Shown piece after piece: positions 1 to 5,316 of a stretch of DNA of 8,045 nucleotides. Every line of letters starts with the position of its first letter. Position 1 is the first letter of the stretch. The translations under genes were made by a program, and so were the position numbers. The stretch is from Eubacteriales bacterium (GTDB lineage: Bacteria; Bacillota; Clostridia; Peptostreptococcales; Anaerovoracaceae): the NCBI GenBank assembly GCA_029098205.1, contig JAQXNW010000063.1, positions 1-8,045 on the forward strand, read 5' to 3'. The notes below the pieces were generated by a model, which was not told the origin of the DNA, did not search any database, and saw only the letters and a program-made list of their open reading frames with translations.

Positions 1-746
1 ATCCAGCTTGGGAACGGATCAGCCGGTGTACCGAACAGCATACGCATCGGACGAACTGTCTCAACGATCTCATCTCTGGAAGTCATAACACCAAGAACAA
101 CATCGGAATGTCCGTTCATGAACTTCGTGAAGGAGGAGATAACGATATCAGCACCCAGTGTCAGCGGCTTGATGGAAGCAGCGGATGTGAATGTGTTGTC
201 CATCATCAGGAGAATGCCGTTGTCATGAGCAAGCTTCGCAACTTCCGGGATGTCGATGATGTTCATCGTCGGGTTCGCACAAACTTCCGCATAGATCATC
301 TTTGTGTTCGGCTTGATCGCTTTCTTGATGTTCTCGATGTCGTCCATAACAACCTGTGTATGCTCAACACCAAACTTGTCAAAGAGCTTTCCGAATACGT
401 CGAATGTTTCTCCATAGATGTAGCGGTTGAAGATAACATGATCGCCCGGCTTCAGCAGGGAACCGATCGTTGTTGTGATCGAAGCCATTCCGGAGGAGAA
501 GATCAGAGATTCATATCCTTCCATGTCCGGAGCTTCCAGGGTTGTTACCTGGGAAGCAAGTACGTCACGATCCGGGTTATTCGTTCTCTGATAAGTATAA
601 CCCTGCGCATACGCTTCCTTGATCTCTGCAAGAGTGTTTGCAGTGAAAGCAGTGCATGTGAAAAGCGGGAAAGCTTCCGGCTTCTTCAGGTTAACTGCTT
701 CGTCTCTGTAGTTTCTTGTGTACAGAATTTTAGTAATTTCTTTCAT
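1..746 (-). CDS. Cys/Met metabolism PLP-dependent lyase/transferase (N-terminal 248 aa, partial)
   Basis: Cytoplasmic fold-type I PLP enzyme of the cystathionine gamma-synthase / methionine gamma-lyase / O-acetylhomoserine sulfhydrylase family; the 3' end lies outside the window. Seen: Tyr-x-Arg at 52-54 (cofactor phosphate contact from the partner subunit in this family), SSGMAS at 84-89, YGET at 111-114 (ring-stacking Tyr111), NPTMNIID at 158-165, DNTF at 183-186 (Asp183 for the pyridine nitrogen) and SSFTKFMNGHSDV at 204-216 with Lys208 as the Schiff-base lysine. The start is ATG at 746, preceded by AGGAGG at 755-760. The position of the active-site cysteine of well-studied methionine gamma-lyases (YGCT) is Glu113 here, and the usual DNTF-A/C-TP reads DNTFTSA. 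The substrate is therefore open: methionine, homocysteine, cysteine, cystathionine or an acyl-homoserine. It diverges from the amino-acid symporter gene and has a similar MerR-type promoter, which suggests a catabolic role. Family is near certain, exact reaction is not. Confidence 0.9.
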   Translation of the reverse strand, partial: MKEITKILYTRNYRDEAVNLKKPEAFPLFTCTAFTANTLAEIKEAYAQGYTYQRTNNPDRDVLASQVTTLEAPDMEGYESLIFSSGMASITTTIGSLLKPGDHVIFNRYIYGETFDVFGKLFDKFGVEHTQVVMDDIENIKKAIKPNTKMIYAEVCANPTMNIIDIPEVAKLAHDNGILLMMDNTFTSAASIKPLTLGADIVISSFTKFMNGHSDVVLGVMTSRDEIVETVRPMRMLFGTPADPFPSW

Positions 747-806
747 TTGTGAGACCTCCTGAAAAAAACTTAAAAAATATTGATAAAATATTGATCTTGA
801 AAATCT

Positions 807-834
807 GAAGGAAAGTTTTTCGACTCTTCCCTTC
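807..834 (-). promoter_or_regulatory. 5' leader stem-loop of the PLP-enzyme transcript
   Basis: On the minus strand GAAGGGAAG (834-826) can pair over 9 positions with CTTTCCTTC (815-807), using one G-U pair, around a 10-nt loop. The predicted transcription start is about 838, so the structure would sit at the extreme 5' end of the mRNA, some 60 nt before the ribosome site. A role in mRNA stability is a guess. Confidence 0.4.
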
Positions 835-844
835 GCACAACTTT

Positions 845-875
845 ATACTAAGCTTTATAGTCACTATAGAGTCAA
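845..875 (-). promoter_or_regulatory. MerR-type promoter/operator for the PLP-enzyme gene
   Basis: Reading the minus strand: -35 TTGACT (875-870), a 19-bp spacer, and -10 TAGTAT (850-845). A 21-bp inverted repeat (872-852) fills the -35/spacer region: half-site ACTCTATAGT, a central G, then ACTATAAAGC, which matches the reverse complement at 8 of 10 positions. A 19-bp spacer with a dyad centred in it is the known architecture of MerR-family activated promoters. The first 13 bases from the -35 onward are identical to those of the symporter promoter at 1394-1424. The leader to the ATG would be about 92 nt. Confidence 0.75.
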
Positions 876-1106
876 GAGAATACGAAAATACCTTAAAAAA
901 ACAAAAAAATCGTTGAATAATTAACAAGCGCAACGCTTTAAAGAACAAACCGGAATCCGGAAGCGGGGGAGTGTGTACCGAAAAGTTCTTCAAAATCTCT
1001 TTAATTGGATGAGAATTTATACATGATCGAGCCGATATATTTGTTTTATATATGCCTATATACATAAAAAGGGAGAAGGAGATTTTTCCGAGCGAAATGA
1101 TTCTTG
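876..1106. other. A+T-rich intergenic stretch without a convincing gene
   Basis: No open frame here has a credible start, ribosome site or protein-like composition. Small structures only: AAGCG-caa-CGCTT at 926-938, CCGG-aat-CCGG at 950-960, and TATATA-rich sequence near 1035-1065. A purine-rich GGGAGAAGGAG at 1070-1080 resembles a ribosome site, but the next ATG (1097) opens only an 8-codon frame. Confidence 0.5.
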
Positions 1107-1136
1107 TTGACAAAGTTCTTTGAAAAAAACTATAGT
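1107..1136 (+). promoter_or_regulatory. SigA-type promoter upstream of the small terminator unit
   Basis: Consensus -35 TTGACA (1107-1112), 18-bp spacer, -10 TATAGT (1131-1136). A perfect 12-bp palindrome AAACTATAGTTT (1127-1138) overlaps the -10 and contains the CTATAG core also present in the two MerR-type operators. Predicted start is about 1143. The next intrinsic terminator is only about 70 nt downstream and no ORF begins between them. Confidence 0.55.
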
Positions 1137-1142
1137 TTAATT

Positions 1143-1213
1143 AACAAATAAATATCAAGCAGTTCTAAAGACAACGACGTCGAATTTCCCGATGCGGAAT
1201 TTCGGCGTTTTTT
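1143..1213 (+). ncRNA. Candidate small RNA of about 70 nt, or attenuated leader
   Basis: Inferred solely from a promoter (1107-1136) followed by a strong intrinsic terminator (1177-1213). The 5' part, about 34 nt, is A-rich and looks single-stranded; the 3' half is the terminator hairpin. No known riboswitch or RNA family was recognised. Alternatives: an attenuator in a long leader for the symporter gene (start codon about 330 nt downstream), or a fortuitous promoter. The 5' end is approximate. Confidence 0.4.
1177..1213 (+). terminator. Intrinsic terminator of the small transcription unit
   Basis: ACGTCGAA (1177-1184) pairs with TTCGGCGT (1201-1208) over 8 positions including one G-U pair. 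After a single T-T mismatch, TTCC (1186-1189) pairs with GGAA (1196-1199) around a 6-nt loop. A run of six T follows at 1208-1213. It lies far upstream of the symporter gene, whose own promoter is downstream of it, so it terminates something other than a known CDS. Confidence 0.75.
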
Positions 1214-1393
1214 CTCGTACTGAGCAGAGACATACATTGCCTTCATATTTATTGAGCACTGTTCTAAATACAGAAAAATGTATTTTTTTAATACAACCTG
1301 TGAATCGGACCTCTGTTTCCGGCATTAGGGGCATAAATATTTCTACTGTATCTATTAAATACAATTTTTGTTCAATCTGGATCGTATATGCGC
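1214..1393. other. Intergenic stretch with an A+T-rich hairpin and T-run
   Basis: No credible gene. AAATACA (1266-1272) pairs perfectly with TGTATTT (1279-1285) across a 6-nt loop, and a run of seven T spans 1283-1289, giving a weak terminator-like element on the plus strand. Just before it, GTTCTAAATACA (1261-1272) nearly repeats GTTCTAAAGACA (1162-1173), which precedes the stronger terminator. No clear promoter was found for this second element. Confidence 0.35.
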
Positions 1394-1424
1394 TTGACTC
1401 TATAGTTGCCATAGAGTTTAATCT
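1394..1424 (+). promoter_or_regulatory. MerR-type promoter/operator for the AGCS symporter
   Basis: -35 TTGACT (1394-1399), 19-bp spacer, -10 TAATCT (1419-1424). A 21-bp inverted repeat at 1397-1417 has perfect outer 7-bp arms ACTCTAT and ATAGAGT; with 10-bp half-sites it is ACTCTATAGT, a central T, then GCCATAGAGT (8 of 10 symmetrical). The overlong spacer with a centred dyad is diagnostic of MerR-family activation, where the regulator twists the DNA to realign the -35 and -10. The operator matches that of the divergent PLP-enzyme gene. Start is expected at about 1431. The adjacent merR-like gene (3502-4341) is the obvious candidate regulator. Confidence 0.8.
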
Positions 1425-1431
1425 AAATGTG

Positions 1432-1451
1432 AAGGATGTGTGAACATCCTT
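1432..1451 (+). promoter_or_regulatory. 5' leader hairpin with a GNRA-type loop
   Basis: AAGGATGT (1432-1439) pairs perfectly with ACATCCTT (1444-1451) across the tetraloop GTGA, which fits the stable GNRA class in RNA. The predicted start (about 1431) puts this hairpin at the 5' end of the symporter mRNA. It is not followed directly by a T-run, so a terminator is unlikely; a 5' stabilising structure is the simpler reading. Confidence 0.5.
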
Positions 1452-1544
1452 TGTCGGCATTACGTAATTGTTTTGCTTTTTTATTTTTTCATTATTATAT
1501 CAATGTGTTTTTGAAAGGAGTTCTTCAAGAATCAGGAGGAAAGA

Positions 1545-3095
1545 ATGGATTATTATCAGACTTTTGCTAATGTCATCTATTGGATTGATGACAATTTCTG
1601 GGGTTACCCGTTCATCTTCTTCGTACTCTTTGTTGGTGCGTATTACTTCTTCGGGTCGAAATTATTTACGATTAGTCATCTGAATCATATTTTTCATTGG
1701 ACATTCGGACAGGTAATCAGTAAGGAAGACTCAACAGAGAAGCAGAAGGCGGAAGGCCGTGTATCCCCGTTTGAAGCCGCTTGTATCGCGATCGGCGGAT
1801 GCGTAGGATCCGGAAATATCGCCGGCGTTGCTTCCGCGATCGCAGTCGGCGGGCCGGGATCGGTTCTCTGGCTGGAAATCTGGGCCTTCTTCGGAATGAT
1901 GGTTAAGCTCGTAGAGATCTCTCTGTCCTGCTATTATAGAAGTAAGAACGAGAAGGGTGAATACTACGGCGGAACACCGTTCATGGTAGAGAAAGGTCTC
2001 GTAAGAAAGAGAGGCCATAAGGCTGCCGGAATGACAATCGCGATTCTGTTCGCGTTCGGATTCTGGTTCCAGTTCCTTGGCGGATCGCAGGCTTATTCGA
2101 TTTCGGAAGCACTGAACTATTCCTTCGGAATCGATATGTTCCTGGTAACAGTTCTCTATTCGATTGTTCTTTATTATGTAATCTGGCATGGTACGCCGAG
2201 AATCGCTGCGATGGCGACACGTCTTGTACCGTTTATGTGCATCGCTTACCTGATCGGAACGATCGTACTTATTTTCGCAAATGTTAAGGAAGTTCCGCAC
2301 GCGTTCTATATGATTTTCCATGACGCGTTTACAGGAACTGCCGCTGCCGGCGGATTTGTCGGATCCGGCATTCGTCTGGCTATGACAAAAGGTATTTCCC
2401 GCTCCATGAACTCGAACGAGGCTGGACAGGGATCTTCCCCGCTGATTCACGGTTCTTCGAATACAATCCACCCGGTAAGAGAGGGTCTCTGGGGTTCGTT
2501 CGAAGTATTCACCGATACGATTATCGTCTGCACATGCACAGCGCTGGCTGTAATCTGCACAGGTGAATGGACAAGCGGAAAGACTGGAGCTACTCTTACA
2601 ATTGTCTCCTTCGAATCCGTATTCGGAGTTGGCGGTAAGATCTTCATCGGTGTCATGATGGCGCTGTTTGGAATTACGACAACTGCAGGCTGGTTCACCT
2701 ATTATATCTCGGTTATTCAGTGGATCTTCCGCAAGCACCCGGTTGTAAGAGACCGGATCTGCCTGATCTTCAAATTCATCTTCCCGATTCCGAACCTGAT
2801 CATCGTTTGGTCGGTATCGAAGGGCGGATTTGACGCGAACCTGTTCTGGGCGATCGTAGATATTACGCTTCTTATCCCGGTATTCACGAACCTCCTTGCG
2901 ATGTTCCTTCTCAGAAACGACTTCTGGCCTCTGTTCAGAGACTATAAGGCTCGTTACATGGGAATCGGTGAAGTGGATCCGAATTTCTACGTATTCTATG
3001 AGGATGATCCGGAAGTCTTCAAGGTCGAGGAAGCGAACCGTGAGGAGCTTCGCAGGATTGATGAAGAATACCATAAGGCTAAGGCGAACGGCTAA
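1545..3095 (+). CDS. Sodium:amino-acid symporter, AGCS family (alanine/glycine:cation type)
   Basis: Inner-membrane secondary transporter, 516 aa, of the AGCS family (TC 2.A.25), whose known members import alanine, glycine or glutamine with Na+ or H+. Family signatures seen: FEAACIAIGG at 76-85 running into VGSGNIAGVASAIAVGGPG at 87-105 (family form VGTGNIAGVA), and SNEAGQGSSP at 290-299 followed by FTDTIIVCT at 322-330. About ten hydrophobic segments span residues 20-460. A charged, Glu-rich tail of about 52 residues (465-516) probably lies in the cytoplasm and makes the protein slightly longer than typical members. The start is fixed by AGGAGGA at 1535-1541. It is monocistronic: its own MerR-type promoter is upstream and an intrinsic terminator lies 107 nt after the stop. 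The substrate cannot be read from the sequence; shared operator logic with the PLP enzyme suggests that enzyme's amino-acid substrate. Confidence 0.95.
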   Translation: MDYYQTFANVIYWIDDNFWGYPFIFFVLFVGAYYFFGSKLFTISHLNHIFHWTFGQVISKEDSTEKQKAEGRVSPFEAACIAIGGCVGSGNIAGVASAIAVGGPGSVLWLEIWAFFGMMVKLVEISLSCYYRSKNEKGEYYGGTPFMVEKGLVRKRGHKAAGMTIAILFAFGFWFQFLGGSQAYSISEALNYSFGIDMFLVTVLYSIVLYYVIWHGTPRIAAMATRLVPFMCIAYLIGTIVLIFANVKEVPHAFYMIFHDAFTGTAAAGGFVGSGIRLAMTKGISRSMNSNEAGQGSSPLIHGSSNTIHPVREGLWGSFEVFTDTIIVCTCTALAVICTGEWTSGKTGATLTIVSFESVFGVGGKIFIGVMMALFGITTTAGWFTYYISVIQWIFRKHPVVRDRICLIFKFIFPIPNLIIVWSVSKGGFDANLFWAIVDITLLIPVFTNLLAMFLLRNDFWPLFRDYKARYMGIGEVDPNFYVFYEDDPEVFKVEEANREELRRIDEEYHKAKANG

Positions 3096-3201
3096 GTTTG
3101 CTGACTTGGTTCTCATAAATTCTTGGGAAAATTTGGAAACGTATATAAGTCTATACTCAGCTTGAAGAATTTATATAAAATTAAAATACATTGAACGAGA
3201 G

Positions 3202-3228
3202 AAGCTCCGCCGTCTGCGGAGCTTTTTT
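3202..3228 (+). terminator. Intrinsic terminator of the symporter gene
   Basis: Perfect 9-bp stem AAGCTCCGC (3202-3210) / GCGGAGCTT (3216-3224) with a 5-nt loop, followed by T through 3228. It separates the symporter from the merR-like gene. Confidence 0.9.
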
Positions 3229-3272
3229 CGTGCTCAGCGAAATGGCAAAGAAACTTCCGATATTTTTTGGTC

Positions 3273-3288
3273 TGCTGTATTGCTGTAT
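3273..3288. repeat. 8-bp tandem repeat, two copies
   Basis: TGCTGTAT occurs twice head to tail at 3273-3280 and 3281-3288, upstream of the merR promoter. Two copies could be chance or polymerase slippage. Confidence 0.4.
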
Positions 3289-3309
3289 TAATGAAAGCAT
3301 GGTTACAAT

Positions 3310-3325
3310 AAAGAAAATTTTCTTT
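3310..3325. repeat. 16-bp perfect palindrome upstream of merR
   Basis: AAAGAAAATTTTCTTT is exactly self-complementary and lies 27 bp upstream of the proposed merR -35. It may be a protein-binding site. It bears no similarity to the ACTCTATAGT operators. Its A/T simplicity makes chance occurrence plausible. Confidence 0.45.
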
Positions 3326-3351
3326 TGTCCCGCTATTTGGAACAACTAGTA

Positions 3352-3381
3352 TTGACGGAAGTATTTCCCATGGGTTATTCT
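3352..3381 (+). promoter_or_regulatory. Probable promoter of the merR gene
   Basis: -35 TTGACG (3352-3357), 18-bp spacer, -10 TATTCT (3376-3381), predicted start near 3388. The spacer holds GGAA-gtat-TTCC (3358-3369 region) and the palindrome CCCATGGG (3368-3375 region). A short inverted repeat AGCTGA-aag-TCAGCT (3384-3398) overlaps the start site and could be an operator. This promoter lacks the 19-bp spacer and dyad of the MerR-type promoters, so autoactivation by the same mechanism is not supported. Confidence 0.5.
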
Positions 3382-3415
3382 AAAGCTGAAAGTCAGCTGT
3401 TCGGGAAATGAATCC

Positions 3416-3487
3416 ATGAGAAGCGGACTGGTATGGCATCGGGCTGGTTCGGATCGTAATTGGCCAGAGATAACGGGAAATCGTTAA
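3416..3487 (+). CDS. Possible 23-codon upstream ORF in the merR leader
   Basis: ATG at 3416 opens a 23-codon frame ending in TAA at 3485-3487, 14 nt before the merR ATG and just upstream of its ribosome site, a position suited to translational coupling. It overlaps the merR N-terminal extension frame. The only ribosome-site candidate is a weak GGGA near 3403-3406. The peptide begins MRSGLVWHRA and has two Trp. It resembles no leader peptide known to me and may be chance. Confidence 0.2.
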   Translation: MRSGLVWHRAGSDRNWPEITGNR

Positions 3488-3490
3488 GCT

Positions 3491-3495
3491 GGAGA
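3491..3495 (+). promoter_or_regulatory. Ribosome binding site that fixes the merR start
   Basis: GGAGA lies 6 nt before ATG 3502. The same frame can be extended 14 codons to a TTG at 3460, but that start has no ribosome site and would add residues before the conserved MerR N-terminus (YYSIGEVSK). Confidence 0.7.
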
Positions 3496-3501
3496 TTTCG
3501 T

Positions 3502-4341
3502 ATGACGAGGGATTATTATTCGATTGGCGAAGTATCAAAAATCATGGGAATTTCGGTGCAGACTCTGCGCTACTATGATTCGATTGATCTTCTTAAGCCC
3601 GCGCATGTCAATAAAAGAACGGGATACCGATATTATTCCGCGGAGCAGTTTCATATCATCGACAGGATTAAATATCTGCAGAAGCTTGGAATGACTCTCT
3701 CAGATATTCGGAATGTGATTGTGAACAATGACATACATGCTTTGGTCGATTATCTTAAAACCGCGAAGCAGGAAACCGTTTCGAAGATCAGTGAACTCAC
3801 GGATCTTCTGGACACTATTGAGTGGTATGAGAAGTATTTCCAGTACTACGAAGGCGGAGAAGAAGAACCGAAGAACCGGATGTTTTCCGTGAAGCATTTT
3901 CCGGTTCGGTATCTGGTTGTGGAGCCTGTGAGGGCGAAGGATGAGCGGATGGATTTTCACATCCGCCTTACGGAGCGGAGGAATAATCCTCCTTTCAATA
4001 AATTTTCGTATATTCGTCAGTATTCCTATGTGCTGGATTACGATTCGCTGGTTCGAAATGTTCTGAAACCGAAGTACCTTGGAATGTATATCAAGTCCAT
4101 ACCGGAGGACTTCAGTGATCCTCATATTTTTACGGTTCCGGAGGGTGATTATTTCTGCTTTACAGCCAGAATTCTGGGAAATCAGTGGAGCGCGTACGTT
4201 GCGAACATGTATTTTTATGATCTCAAGACGTCGCCGAGTCTGGTTGTCGCGAATGAATATGAAAATAATCTTCATGAATATTCCAGCTGCCCCTATGAGG
4301 TGCAGATTCTGATTCCCGAGGAGGATCGGAAGGAACATTGA
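3502..4341 (+). CDS. MerR-family transcriptional regulator with BmrR/GyrI-like effector domain
   Basis: Dimeric DNA-binding regulator, 279 aa. Residues 5-73 form the winged helix-turn-helix: YYSIGEVSKIMGIS at 5-18, QTLRYYDSIDLL at 20-31, then the wing RTGYRYYS at 39-46 and YLQKLGMTLSDI at 58-69, all classic MerR features. Residues about 78-118 are a long amphipathic dimerisation helix. Residues about 130-279 resemble the ligand-binding domain of BmrR-type regulators, including EGDYFCF near 215 and the closing EVQILIPEE. The absence of an obvious cysteine metal-binding loop argues against a metal sensor and for a small organic ligand. The next gene, porC, starts 81 nt downstream on the same strand. 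It is the best candidate activator of the two 19-bp-spacer promoters at 845-875 and 1394-1424. The ligand is unknown; an amino acid or 2-oxoacid would fit the neighbours, but that is inference. Confidence 0.9.
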   Translation: MTRDYYSIGEVSKIMGISVQTLRYYDSIDLLKPAHVNKRTGYRYYSAEQFHIIDRIKYLQKLGMTLSDIRNVIVNNDIHALVDYLKTAKQETVSKISELTDLLDTIEWYEKYFQYYEGGEEEPKNRMFSVKHFPVRYLVVEPVRAKDERMDFHIRLTERRNNPPFNKFSYIRQYSYVLDYDSLVRNVLKPKYLGMYIKSIPEDFSDPHIFTVPEGDYFCFTARILGNQWSAYVANMYFYDLKTSPSLVVANEYENNLHEYSSCPYEVQILIPEEDRKEH

Positions 4342-4354
4342 TTTTGTGCTTAAT

Positions 4355-4375
4355 ACCATATTCATTATGGTTTTT
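4355..4375 (+). terminator. Weak hairpin with T-run between merR and porC
   Basis: ACCATA (4355-4360) and TATGGT (4366-4371) form a perfect but A+T-rich 6-bp stem with a 5-nt loop, followed by T to 4375. It could be a leaky terminator that lowers readthrough into por, or a 17-bp operator dyad. The stem looks too weak to be a full stop. Confidence 0.35.
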
Positions 4376-4395
4376 GAGTAAATGCTACTGAATTT

Positions 4396-4407
4396 GTGAT
4401 TGATCAC
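4396..4407. promoter_or_regulatory. Short dyad just upstream of the porC ribosome site
   Basis: GTGAT-tg-ATCAC is an inverted repeat with a 2-bp centre, ending one base before the ribosome site. It may be an operator for the por operon; at this length chance is possible. No convincing SigA -35/-10 pair was found in the 81-nt gap. Confidence 0.25.
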
Positions 4408-4408
4408 G

Positions 4409-4415
4409 AAAGGAG
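4409..4415 (+). promoter_or_regulatory. Ribosome binding site that fixes the porC start
   Basis: AAAGGAG with 7-nt spacing to ATG 4423. An in-frame GTG at 4396 would place this site inside the coding sequence and add nine residues absent from the family, so 4423 is preferred. Confidence 0.85.
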
Positions 4416-4422
4416 AACGCAC

Positions 4423-4998
4423 ATGAAAGATTTGGTAGAGATCCGTTGGCATGGCCGCGGAGGGCAGGGTGCGAAGACCGCTTCTCTGCTTCTGGCGGAC
4501 GCAGTATTCAACACGGGTAAGTTCGTACAGGCATTCCCTGAGTACGGCCCGGAGAGAATGGGTGCTCCGATCACTGCATATGACAGAATCGGTTCGGAGA
4601 GAAGCACGGTTCATTCGAATATTTATGAGCCGGACTTTGTTGCTGTTGTTGACCCGTCCCTTCTGGAAGCAGTTGACTGCACAGCGGGTCTTAAAGAAGA
4701 AGGCGCGATTGTCATCAATTCTCCGAAGGATCCGGAAGAGCTTCGTCCGCTTCTGAAAGGATATAAGGGAAGAGTTTACACGATCGACGCGGATAAGATT
4801 TCTAAGGAAGAACTTGGAAAAGTGTTCCCGAATACTCCGATGCTGGGCGCGATTGTCCACGTTACAAAGGTCATTGATGAAGATGATTTCATCAAGGATA
4901 TGCAGGGATCCTTCGCGCATAAGTTCGCTTCGAAGCCGCAGGTTATCGAAGGAAACATGAAGGCACTCAAACGTTCTATGGAGGAGGTAAGAGGATAA
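4423..4998 (+). CDS. porC: Pyruvate/2-oxoacid:ferredoxin oxidoreductase, gamma subunit
   Basis: 191 aa, the usual length for a separate gamma subunit of the cytoplasmic, TPP- and Fe-S-dependent 2-oxoacid:ferredoxin oxidoreductases, which convert a 2-oxoacid and CoA to acyl-CoA, CO2 and reduced ferredoxin. In this family the gamma subunit contributes to CoA handling. Seen: IRWHGRGGQGAKTA at residues 7-20, then FPEYGPERMGAPITAYDRI, both hallmarks of the gamma domain. The stop overlaps the porD start by one base (TAATG), so translation is probably coupled. It is the first gene of porC-porD-porA-porB, the gamma-delta-alpha-beta order known for bacterial and archaeal four-subunit enzymes. Pyruvate is the default substrate, but 2-oxobutyrate or branched-chain oxoacids cannot be excluded. 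Confidence 0.93.
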   Translation: MKDLVEIRWHGRGGQGAKTASLLLADAVFNTGKFVQAFPEYGPERMGAPITAYDRIGSERSTVHSNIYEPDFVAVVDPSLLEAVDCTAGLKEEGAIVINSPKDPEELRPLLKGYKGRVYTIDADKISKEELGKVFPNTPMLGAIVHVTKVIDEDDFIKDMQGSFAHKFASKPQVIEGNMKALKRSMEEVRG

Positions 4999-5303
4999 TG
5001 TCACAGCTTGCAAAAGATATGACGCCGGATGTAACTTGGGAAGAAATTACTCCGGGATGCGATATTTATGAAGGCGGAACTTCCGAAGCGACCTGCACAG
5101 GCGAGTGGAGAACCATGAAGCCGGTGATCGACTGGGATAAGTGCAAACAGTGTCTGCTCTGCGCTCCGGTATGTCCGGATATGTCCATTCCTGTAAAGGA
5201 TGGAAAGAGAGAAGACTTTGACTATTTCTTCTGCAAAGGATGCGGCATCTGCGCTAATGCTTGCCCGTTCGGAGCAATTACTATGGTAAACAATAAGGAC
5301 TGA
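4998..5303 (+). CDS. porD: Pyruvate/2-oxoacid:ferredoxin oxidoreductase, delta (ferredoxin-like) subunit
   Basis: 101-aa electron-transfer subunit that relays electrons from the catalytic site to external ferredoxin. Two complete [4Fe-4S] motifs of form CxxCxxCxxxCP are visible: Cys49, 52, 55, 59 and Cys79, 82, 85, 89. The roughly 45-residue N-terminal extension with GEWRTMKPV at 35-43 is typical of PorD and separates it from free ferredoxins. Two further cysteines (21 and 33) lie in that extension and have no assigned role. The gene starts inside the porC stop and ends 13 nt before porA, so the operon is tightly coupled. Confidence 0.93.
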   Translation: MSQLAKDMTPDVTWEEITPGCDIYEGGTSEATCTGEWRTMKPVIDWDKCKQCLLCAPVCPDMSIPVKDGKREDFDYFFCKGCGICANACPFGAITMVNNKD

Positions 5304-5316
5304 GGAGGAGTAAAGA

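Noticed and set aside
108..752. 214-codon open frame on the plus strand
   Set aside because: It is antisense to the PLP enzyme, whose minus-strand frame carries all family motifs, and its protein is low-plausibility.
730..1113. 127-codon frame on the minus strand in the intergenic region
   Set aside because: It overlaps the lyase start and promoter, is Phe/Ile/Lys-rich as expected from A+T-rich noncoding DNA, and lacks a ribosome site.
1155..1460. Opposing frames of 101 (minus) and 83 (plus, 1192-1443) codons
   Set aside because: The plus frame starts inside a terminator hairpin, both run across the MerR-type promoter, and neither has a ribosome site or recognisable motif.
1731..3116. 461-codon minus-strand frame
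   Set aside because: Antisense to the symporter; an artefact of its biased codon use, with Arg/Ser-rich non-protein-like composition.
3460..3501. TTG start extending merR by 14 residues
   Set aside because: No ribosome site, and the extension precedes the conserved MerR N-terminus; ATG 3502 has GGAGA at good spacing.
3700..5013. 437-codon minus-strand frame
   Set aside because: Spans antisense across merR, the gap and porC, which are clearly coding on the plus strand.
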